The position numbers were made by a program, and so were the translations under genes. DNA of 64,000 nt, taken from NCBI GenBank assembly GCA_030248065.1, contig JASAMV010006714.1:89176-153175 (forward strand). The letters are read 5' to 3'. Below, in pieces: positions 55,939 to 64,000 of this stretch (positions within the stretch are counted from its first letter, which is position 1; every line of letters begins with the position of its first letter). Below the pieces are notes generated by a model, which was given only the letters and a program-made list of their open reading frames with translations, had not been told where the DNA came from and did no database searches. This stretch comes from Rhynchonema sp. JSB1_4 (taxonomy: Eukaryota; Nematoda; Chromadorea; Monhysterida; Xyalidae).

Positions 55939-58900
55939 ATGAATTCGCACATCCTGGCGAGCACACTGCACGGCTTGGATGATGGCGGCGGTATGTAGTT
56001 CAATCAAACACCTGGTTTTTGGAAGTTCTGTAATGCGCACAAGTTCCTGTAGTTCGGTTGCTTTCGGTCAAAGATCAGTTTCCGTCCCTCACTGTTGTGC
56101 GCGAGCCGCAACAGTCAGCAGAAGTTGATGTTTCGCCGAATGTGTGCTTAGATACTTTTTCAAGGAAAACGTGTGATAAAGCAGTATTGTGTCGACCTGA
56201 CAAAGAGATTGATCTCAGTGCGAAACAACCATGATTCTTGTTCCTCTTATGATACATATGTATATGTACACAGGTTCTCAGATACCCATTGCACCTGCCC
56301 ATTAAGTAGCTCAAGTAGCCGATGAATACGACCTAAAATCAACGATGGGTGTGTAACTTTGTGTAGTTCAATACTATTTCAGGTCGGGCCTATAATCGTG
56401 TTGAGGCCATGGCGGTGTGCTTTGATCCAGCTTCAAGTACAGTGATTCCAGACACTTTTCGTCGTGTTGCCTACTGGTTAAATGTGGTACTGTACCCGAT
56501 ACTTGCGCTCATTGGCTGGGTCGGATGGACAATGTTGATAAGGTTATTGGACTAGCTGGCTGATAAAACAGATAGGTATAGTTACACAGTGGGTTTGGGC
56601 TTTGTGGGCTCCAATTGTGCAGTAGGTATAGTTGTCCCAAACAATGCTCCATCAATGTGACCAGGCTACACAAACCGGTGAGGCTCTATTCGGAAAATGT
56701 TCCAAACAGAGCCCCATAGGGCTCTATTCGGGATTTTTTCGCTCGGGTGCCCAGTTTATGGTCCAAATTTACTGACAAAAAATGGAACAAAAGTAGCTAT
56801 ACTTGATAATTCGTAATTTTTGGTCAAAGTTTTTGCCATTCTTTCGCAGAGAACCTGAATACCGAGTATCTACTCGGCACAAGAACGCGTTGCAACCATG
56901 TATGAACCACATTTAAAAAGTACAAAAACTTTACATGGGGCTCTAATCGGAACATGGTTCGAATAAAGCCCCATGGGGCTCTATCTGGGCAAAAAAATAA
57001 TTTTCGAAATCCGATTTCCCACCTACTACCGAATAGAGCCCCAGGGGCTGTAACCGGAAAACTCCGATATGTTACAGACCGTGTGCAACACACCCATACC
57101 ACGCAGGCGTAGACACGCATGGCCAGCTGGGTCATGTTGCTAGCAGGGGTGTATTATACATAAATCCAATTGGATCGCACAGTTGGATTGCGCGTGCGGC
57201 GAGTGCAATGACGAGCGCAAGTGTTTTCAACAATTCGACCCATAGCCCGTTGTAATCATTGGAACGCTCTGAACTGTACTTTTCATCCGAGTTAAAATTC
57301 GAGTCAATTTCCCAAAACGAAGAACAAATAAGTTAGATTTTTGTCGGATATCAGATATTTATAAGTGGTTCCTTCATTCGTCAGACACACCCTAAGCAAA
57401 GCTCTTATTCCGAAACCTCCGGTAATTTTCAGACAAACGAAGCGTCGTGGCAAACTGCAGAGTCGATTCGGACAGCATTTGATCATGTTGTCATGCTGGG
57501 ACTCCGCCATTTTGGCCGTCGTCATCTGCGTTCAGTTTCCGGCTTACGTGTTCTTCGGGTTCATGCAGGTTCGGGTTGCGGAAGGGTTTTTCAAACGGGA
57601 TCCCGGTTTCGAAGTTCGGGATCCCGAAGGGTTTTGAATCCCGATCCCGAAAATTTTGGAGTAAGTCACTATCCCAGTCCCGAACTCCAGTATCGATTCC
57701 GATACCGAATTTTTTCGGGATGAGGAGCCGCGTTCTATCCGAAAAAAGTTGTTTTGCGCTCAATTGTTTTTTAAACCGCTAATGACATACAGTACAAATG
57801 ATGACGTGAACGCACGTACAATCAATATATTTTCACGCAAAAATGGTTTTGTACATCTGGGAATCGAACCTCTGCTGTTTGACTTTCCGTGGGCACTGAC
57901 ATGACCACGAGGCTAACGTACAGTCGATTCTCGCACACAAGCGGTCTTGTATACGTACATACATACAGAACCAGCTGCAACTCTGGGTGAATTCTGAATT
58001 TACGCGTGCTGCATGCGTGCGTACGCATGCAAACCTTTGACGCCTGAACACACACAAGTATAGGAGGCCGAATGCACCACGTGCACAGTGCTGAAAAGGT
58101 CAAAGGCGTGCACTGCGCGTGCACAGCTGGGTAGTTAGTGCCCGCATGCGTCAAACGCGTGCATGCGTACGCACGCGTGCTGCACGCGTACGTGCAGAAT
58201 TCACCCAAAGTTGCAGCTGGTACTGTAGGTGGGTATATGTACCATCCCCTACAAAATTGTTCGCGTTCCAGACGCACGGCGCAATGTCGATGTCTCTCTA
58301 TATGCTCGGTCCTGTGGCATCGGTTGTCAGAACATCAGCCGCTTGGCACCTGATTGCTTTATCGCTCGAGCGGTGAGGCGTACATTACTGATTGCAATTG
58401 AGTGCCGCATGCACATCCGTTTGGATGTATGTACATGCATGTACCATGCAAATTGTATGTTGCTGAATGTACCATAGTTAAGAGTTAAGACCATGCTATC
58501 CAATGGTCGATAAGTACCAACCATATAGTCAGGTACCCCCAGATGGTGCGGGTGTGATCTGGGGTTGTGTCTGACGCCACAGAGCAACAATCATCGGTCC
58601 ATATCAAGCACAGACTGTTGGACTTGTCACTTAAAGTTGAATTTTTACGCGATTTTGCGCGTTTGTTAGGCAAAGGTCAAACTTCCCCGAATCTGAGACT
58701 TTTTTAAAAAAAATTTTTAATTGTTTTTTTTTTTAAATTTTTTTTCCAACCCTGCTGTCAGTATCAGTATACATACTGTAGGTCCTTGCTTGCCAACGTG
58801 TCAAGTTTATGGTCTCCAAAAAAACAAGTCAAGTAAGACACTTGTTGTCCAAGACTACATCAAATCCATGATTGTCATTGCCAGTCTTTGGTTTGTGTCC

Positions 58901-61900
58901 CGTCCCCTTCGCAGTCGTCGTGTGGAGCTGATGTCTGTGTGGCGCATGTCTGCTGCCATTACGTTCATCGCGTGCATCGCCTACGGACCACTGCATTTTA
59001 TTGAATACAGGTTTCTTGGTTTTTTTCACCTTTTATACTTTTTGAATTTATAGCGATTCGGGTTCGACCTCTATTGGTGCTCAGTCAGTTGAGCAACTAT
59101 TATACATAGCAACAACCCTAAATTGACTAACAGGCAGATGCAACTACATGGCGTACTTATGTATCTGATCTGTACTTTATATCAGGGGTTGTGATGGGCT
59201 CGCTCCCAATTTTTTTCCTTCGCTCGCTCTTCGCTCTTCGCGCCCAGGCGCGAAATTGAAATTTGCCTTCGCTCGCTCTTCGCTCTCAGCGCGAAGATCG
59301 ATTTCGCGCTTTCGCTCTTTGCCGCGCTTTCATTCGCGAGCGTTTCGCTCTTTTTGCCCGAGCGTTTCGCTCTTTTTTCGCGCTTTCTTGCTTTGATGCG
59401 TTTGAACAAAAAATCTTTTGTAAATTATTCAGAAATGTTGCGACTACTGAGTGTGAGACCAATAGCTGTTCTGCACTCCTTTTTTGAAGAAAGCACAAAA
59501 TTTTGGCCTCTTGCTCACAGTATCAAAGCGCGAAATTTGTAAAAAAAGTTTCGCTCGCTCTTCGCGCCCAAGCGCGAAATTGAAATTTGCCTTCGCTCGC
59601 TCTTCGCGCCGGGCGCGAAGAGCGAAAAAAAGAGCGAAATTTTCAGGCGCGAGCCCATCACTAATCAGGGGGCATCACAACCCCAGGAAGACATCGGATT
59701 CAATGTAATATATACAGTATGTGGCTGTGATACGAACCTGCCCCAAACTGTATGGTATGTTTCTAGCCTGGCACCCTGCACGACTCAAACTCGCATCACG
59801 TTTCAAGTCACACGCAGCGGTCGACTCACAAAACTTGCACATCAGCTCGGTTGGTTGGCTTTCTGATGTTTCACTATGCCCCAACATACAACATGCCAAA
59901 CAGCTTGTATTGGTGCCAAACCAATTATTTTTCATTTCAGTCCTTCTCCTGGTGCCCAATTTGATTCTATTGTGTCCAGTCCCGTTCTTTATCCTAATTT
60001 TTGTGGCAATTTTGACGATGAAACGTGCTCGAACGACAGTTACGGCCAGAAGCCGACAAAGTGCAGCGGCGAACACTGACGTGCGTGATGCGACCACCAG
60101 TAATTCTCAATATGTGTGTGTGTGCATTCGGCACGTTTAAGATTGTTTTTAGACACTAACTAATTCAGCAGTTTCTTGCGTGCTACACAGGTGCGTCATT
60201 TGCGCACCAACATCCGATATTCTGCACAACGCCGCGTATCACGACGTCTGACGATTATTTTAATGGTTGGTAAACAACATGTTGAAATTAACATCTGTTG
60301 ACCGACATTGGCCCGAAAAACGAAACGCGATCGTAAGCCAGTGACTTGTTTGTGGGCACCCATAGCGCAAGAGTCCCTATTGAAGATTCCAAGAGGCTAG
60401 GGCACAGGTAAGGTGAGAGGTCAGAGCGATAGGGAAAGTGACAGGTGTTAGAGCAGAGGAACAGACGGTGGGCGGAGCTTCCCTATTTTTCCTGAATTGT
60501 CAAGGAGAGTTTCTGGCAATCTTTTTCAAATTGAACCAGGTTTTGACAAGCGGTTATTTTCTCTTTCCTTTCCATTTTTCCCGCTTTGTTTATCGGAAGT
60601 GAGCTCCGTGTGTGTTGTATATCGATTTCACACACAAAGCTTGCAATACGCGGCCACAGTAAAAGTGGAATTATAGTTGGTCGACGACCTGTTGCGCCCA
60701 AAAGATCGTCAACGACCAAGCGCCAAAATTTGGTTTTGGTTTTGGGCGCCAAGTCGCGTGGTCGTTTGTGCGCGTGGTCGTATGGTAGATGGTCGCAACG
60801 AATGGAAAGAGAAAATGAAAAAATAGAAGGGCTGTGGCCCCGAGGCCTGCTGCATGTATTTTGGCAGTTGACAACGGCTTGTTTTGGTGGGAAAAAGTTT
60901 ATAAAAAAACTGGATACTCCGTTACGCCAAAATACCGGCAATACATGTCGATTTTATAGGCGACGACCACTTGCAAAGTTGAAATTTTTCAACTCGTGGT
61001 CACGACCGCTTTCGGTGGTCGCAGCAGGTCGTCGACACCCAGTTATAGATGGTCGCGCTGAACCATAACAGGGTGCTAGCGATCAGAATGGTCGGCGAGT
61101 CGCTGCCAGGGTTGGGCAAAAAACGTTTTTTCCAAAAAATCGTTTTTTTTAAAAAAAGCGTTTTTTTTAAAAAACGTTTTTTTTAAAACGCCCAGATGAC
61201 CAAAATATGCCCCCAAAAAAATTGGAAAACGCTCATGTTGGGAAGAAAACGTGGTTAAATGAAGTAATTCTATGTGTTCTGAGGCAAAAAAAACGGGTTT
61301 CAACCCATTTCTAGCGAGTTGTTAAGATCCCATATCAGACCCGCATCATGGGACCAACTTGGCCGGGGCGGTCATCACTGAAAGTCAAACTCCGCATATC
61401 GACGTATCTCGACAAAGTAAAAATTGGTCGAAAATTTTTTGAAAAAAATGGGACAAAAAATTGATTTTCCTTGAAAATCAGGGTACTTTCCTTGAAAAAT
61501 CAGGGAAAATCAAGGAAATTCAGGATTTAAAAAAAAACGAAAAACGACCCAGGCGTTTTTTTTAAAAAAAAACGTCGTTTTTTTAAGAAAAAACGCCGTC
61601 GTTTTTTTTGCCCAACCCTGGTCGCTGCGCCCAAAAATTGTGGTCGCGACTCGCGACCCAACTATAACTCCACCTTAACCCGAACCCCGAGCCATTTTTG
61701 GTTGCATAGAATTCAGGGTGAAACCTCTGCACACGTGCGTTTCGCACATCACATTTGGTTGCAGTGTACTGTGGTACGAGTATTCAGTGGTTAATAAAAA
61801 AATTTTTTATTCAAACCCCATTTTTTAAAAAAAAATTTTTTTTTAATTCAAAAAATTTTTTTTTATTCCGGCCAAAAACTGCCAGAAACGAAAAAAATGA

Positions 61901-63518
61901 GCGCTAAAGCAAAAAATAGTGGCATTTTTCTTCCATAACGTGTGGTAAGTGCATATAAAGCACTCACGACACGAAAACAATACTAAACAATGGTCAATGA
62001 GTACCAACAGTAGTCAGGTACACACCCGTACACTTCCCCCACGTGGTGTGGGTGCCTTGGTGTGGCTTTGTGACACTCAAGACGGTAAATTTGGGTGAAA
62101 CTATTGCCGCTTGGTACACGACCAATGCAAATATGTGACAAACAGTGTAAATATAGAGTGAATATCACACCGAATCACTGCTTTCGGGTCTGTTGCATGG
62201 ATAAATGCATGCCCACCCAGTCACATGTACATGTGTAATCATATGAGAGGCCATGTGAGTGCGTGCACTATGTCTAGATGCCACAAAACAACGATTATGG
62301 CACCCAATACACCCATGGTAGGGTCGGGTGATGTTAACAGTAGCAATTTTTATGCAAAAAATAGCACTTTTAGAGCAAAAAAATAGAGAAATTTTCGAAT
62401 TTTGAAATATAAAAAAAAAATTTTTTAACATTTGGAACTAATTTTTTTTTAAAAAAAATTTTTTTTTAATAAAAAAAATTTTTTTTTAAAAAAACCACTG
62501 CGAGTATTGTGACCCGATTACAGTGACGCAGTTACTGTAAGGTACCGTAATCCACCAAGATTTACACACTTTAACACAGTGGAATGAACTGAGCGCCTTT
62601 TTGCTGGGGACGTTGCTATATAGGGTTAGGGTTATTAACCATCGTACTGTTCCGTGGCAGGTTAAAGGTGCGGTTATACTCGTTCCGCGGACTAGAAGGA
62701 ACGATCGTTTCCGCTGACGTGGTTATACTTCGCCCGAAGAACAGCGGAAACGAGGATGGCGACGTCACACGGAATGATCTGACGTAATTGACAAGGAACG
62801 AAAAACCGTTCCGCGGAATAGAAAGAACGAAGTCTCTATATCTCTCGGAAAGTCAAGATATATATTTTTCTCTGGCATCAGTTTTTGGAAGAACGCGCAT
62901 CAGAAACAGCGGAAACGCTGAAGGAATGAAAGAATAGAAGGAATAGAGGAAATTCGCTGCCGCTGTTCTTTCATTCCGTCACGGGGAACTGTATTGCGCA
63001 GTACAATTTTCGTTTTTCGGAATGAGCATCACCGCGCCTTAACCCGCACCAAAAGTATGCCGTCGGTAGGTTCCCTATTTTTCAGCAGACAATGTCACGT
63101 TTCCAGGCCTTATCTCTCAAAAATGTTCTCTGTACGATACCGCTGGCAATGAAAACATTCGGAGGATTGTTAATGGAGTTCACCACAATCGAATTGGTCG
63201 CGGACGTGCGCTATATGCAGTGGATGACGTATTTGGATGAGGTGCGTAGAGCACAATTTTTAAACCCGATGTTTTGAATATTAATCAAACCAGGATAAAT
63301 GAAACTATATCGTCATTTTGGTTTTTCAGCTGAGCACCGCATGTGTTGTTCTGAACTCTGCAAGCAATTGGGTGATGTTTTGGTGGTCGCCTAGCGAAGT
63401 TCTCACTGACCGTAGTGGCGGTGAGCGCAACAGTCAAACGAATCGAATGGCAGAGAGGAGCGCTTTGGCGCTACCTACTCAGGCATGTACTGAATACCGG
63501 TGTTTGAAACGTACTTAA
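55939..63518 (+). CDS. Class A (rhodopsin-like) GPCR, neuropeptide-receptor type
   Basis: Exons (plus): 55939-55990, 56383-56542, 57433-57568, 58331-58372, 58829-59010, 59134-59152, 59718-59754, 59941-60080, 60191-60265, 63107-63241, 63330-63518; phases agree, about 388 aa. The exons at 58331 and 59134 are small and less certain. Visible: N-terminus MNSHILASTLHGLDD; TM1 YWLNVVLYPILALIGWVGW; TM2 LIMLSCWDSAILAVVICVQF; Cys in DCFIARA; TM3 end and loop IVIASLWFVSRPLRSRR; TM4 MSAAITFIACIAYGPLHF; ECL2 YVAVIRTCPKLYG; TM5 VPFFILIFVAILTMKR; TM7 VVLNSASNWVMFWW. The ECL2 spacing and VLNSASN motif recall FMRFamide or myosuppressin receptors. The DRY position reads ASL or SLW, and NPxxY reads NWVMF, so both signalling motifs are degenerate. 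Introns carry at least six elements. Confidence 0.72.
56680..57070. repeat. 'gggctctattcgg' phrase repeats
   Basis: GGGGCTCTATTCGG and complements occur five or six times, flanking a short core. Probably a phrase-type element in a GPCR intron with eroded ends. Confidence 0.65.
57572..57725. repeat. 'gggatcccg' phrase repeats
   Basis: Many short words such as GGGATCCCGA and AATCCCGATCCCG in 150 bp, related to the phrases of the hAT relic at 53569-54294 and to 54300-54480. Confidence 0.7.
57846..57918 (-). other. tRNA-like remnant (A-box and B-box)
   Basis: On the minus strand, TTAGCCTCGTGG resembles an A box and GAGGTTCGATTCCC a near-consensus B box at the right spacing. The acceptor stem does not pair well, and the sequence adjoins an inverted repeat, so a tRNA-derived repeat is more likely than a functional tRNA. 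Confidence 0.35.
57950..58240. mobile_element. Fold-back element in GPCR intron
   Basis: ACCAGCTGCAACTCTGGGTG near 57970 and CACCCAAAGTTGCAGCTGGT near 58205 are complements, as are the CGTGCTGCATGCGTGCG-type inner blocks. No open frame of note. Confidence 0.7.
59189..59663. mobile_element. TIR element with 'cttcgctcgctcttcgc' phrase
   Basis: TTGTGATGGGCTCGC at the left and GCGAGCCCATCACTA at the right. Perfect 8-bp duplication ATCAGGGG (59181-59188, 59664-59671). The phrase TTCGCTCGCTCTTCGCGCC recurs next to both ends. In a GPCR intron. Confidence 0.88.
60662..61677. mobile_element. TIR element with 'gtggtcg' phrases, hosting a nested MITE
   Basis: Left AGTGGAATTATAGTTGGTCG and right CGCGACCCAACTATAACTCC are inverted. 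GTGGTCG/CGACCAC words recur throughout. It is interrupted at 61107-61620 by a CAGGGTTGGGC element. Confidence 0.7.
61107..61620. mobile_element. hAT-like MITE, CAGGGTTGGGC family, copy 2
   Basis: Perfect 8-bp duplication GTCGCTGC. TIR and core match 12335-12795, including GTGGTTAAATGAAG and CATATCAGACCCGCATCATG. Nested in the 'gtggtcg' element. Confidence 0.92.
61785..62500. mobile_element. CAGTGGTTAATAAAA element
   Basis: CAGTGGTTAATAAAAAAA at the left, complement TTTTTAAAAAAACCACTG at the right. Perfect 8-bp duplication CGAGTATT (61777-61784, 62501-62508). Subterminal A/T runs flank a unique core. Confidence 0.88.
62661..63041. mobile_element. TIR element with 'gttccgc/gaacg' phrases
   Basis: Left TTAAAGGTGCGGTTATACTC and right GAGCATCACCGCGCCTTAA are imperfect inverted ends. 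GTTCCGC, GGAACG and GGAAACG words recur between them. It ends about 65 bp before a GPCR exon. Confidence 0.7.
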
Positions 63519-64000
63519 AGCCGCTGGGGCTCCAAATACAAACTGATCGGAAATTAGCCCAATATTTTGCCATGCAATTTCATGCCGGGAAAGACCCTGG
63601 AGTCCACATTAACGGAAAATGTTCCACGTAGGGGCATTTCATGGGGTGTGACATTTACGTCCAATAGTAGTTCGATCATTCAAAACCCTTACCATGCATG
63701 TGAAGGAAATATGGAAAAAGCTATATTGCAGACGGGAAGTGGTACCACTAATCAACATCAGTCAACAACATCAGTGCAACAGGTTGCTGGGCATCCGGCA
63801 CGACCGCAACGAAATGCTAGCTTTTGTTCGGGAAAGGTTAATTAATTTGTAAACATCTGTAGTTCTGTGTCTTCGTCGCGGCTCTGTTCTCCGCTTAATG
63901 CATTTTAATGAAACAGTAGCCGACATCAAAAGGTTGGTCATCCGTCCAGTGCGGTCCGTGTCTGGATTGGTACACACGCTTTGACACATACGAAGCTTAC
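63519..64000. other. 3' flank of the GPCR gene
   Basis: No AATAAA close to the stop was seen. A plus frame at 63567-63845 and a minus frame at 63771-63989 are open but have no recognisable feature. Confidence 0.35.

Noticed and set aside
59182..59542. Arg/Lys/Ala-rich and Phe/Arg-rich frames
   Set aside because: Readings of the 'ttcgctcgctcttcgc' phrase of a TIR element with a clear 8-bp duplication.

Overview
This is eukaryotic, metazoan DNA. Genes are split into many small exons separated by GT-AG introns and embedded in very repeat-rich sequence. The most likely source is a nematode, probably a deep-branching (enoplean or dorylaimian) lineage. Three things point that way: a tandem array carrying TTAGGC, the nematode telomere hexamer, at about 33.42-33.79 kb; a small intracellular globin with a glutamine at the distal position; and a secreted type I membrane protein whose layout fits the nematode EFF-1/AFF-1 (FF) cell-fusion family. 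The assignment is an inference.

Layout. 1-6.7 kb: mostly non-coding, with an LTR, a tRNA-like remnant and TIR elements. 6.78-8.94 kb (-): a secreted Gly/Tyr-rich repeat protein built from duplicated phase-1 exons. 9.52-15.19 kb (-): a ten-exon FF-like fusogen candidate of about 604 aa. 15.89-17.37 kb (-): a four-exon globin of 153 aa. 19.21-25.73 kb (-): UTP4/cirhin, a ribosome-biogenesis WD40 protein of about 672 aa in 17 exons. 26.63-38.52 kb (-): a canonical beta-catenin/armadillo of about 756 aa in 17 exons, ending in a PDZ-binding tail. 40.3-40.6 kb (-): the 3' exon of EMC6. 41-47.4 kb: nested G/C-rich transposon cluster. 47.4-55.9 kb: weak candidate exons, MITEs, a large inverted repeat and a hAT transposase relic. 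55.94-63.52 kb (+): an 11-exon class A GPCR of about 388 aa whose introns are filled with elements. I built all exon models by hand from splice sites, reading-phase continuity and remembered homologues. Every join listed keeps frame.

The genes do not form one pathway. Beta-catenin and UTP4 sit head-to-tail, with a poly(A) signal 183 bases before the UTP4 ATG; the rest look like independent genes.

The most unusual feature is a large set of non-autonomous, hAT-like elements. Eleven have perfect 8-bp target-site duplications and TIRs mostly beginning CAGTG or CAGGG. Many have subterminal regions written in a family-specific short 'phrase' repeated many times, around a partly shared core. A broken hAT transposase C-terminus lies inside one such element. 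A second unusual feature is a high share (about one third) of 5' splice sites with T at intron position +3 (GTT, often GTTGG).
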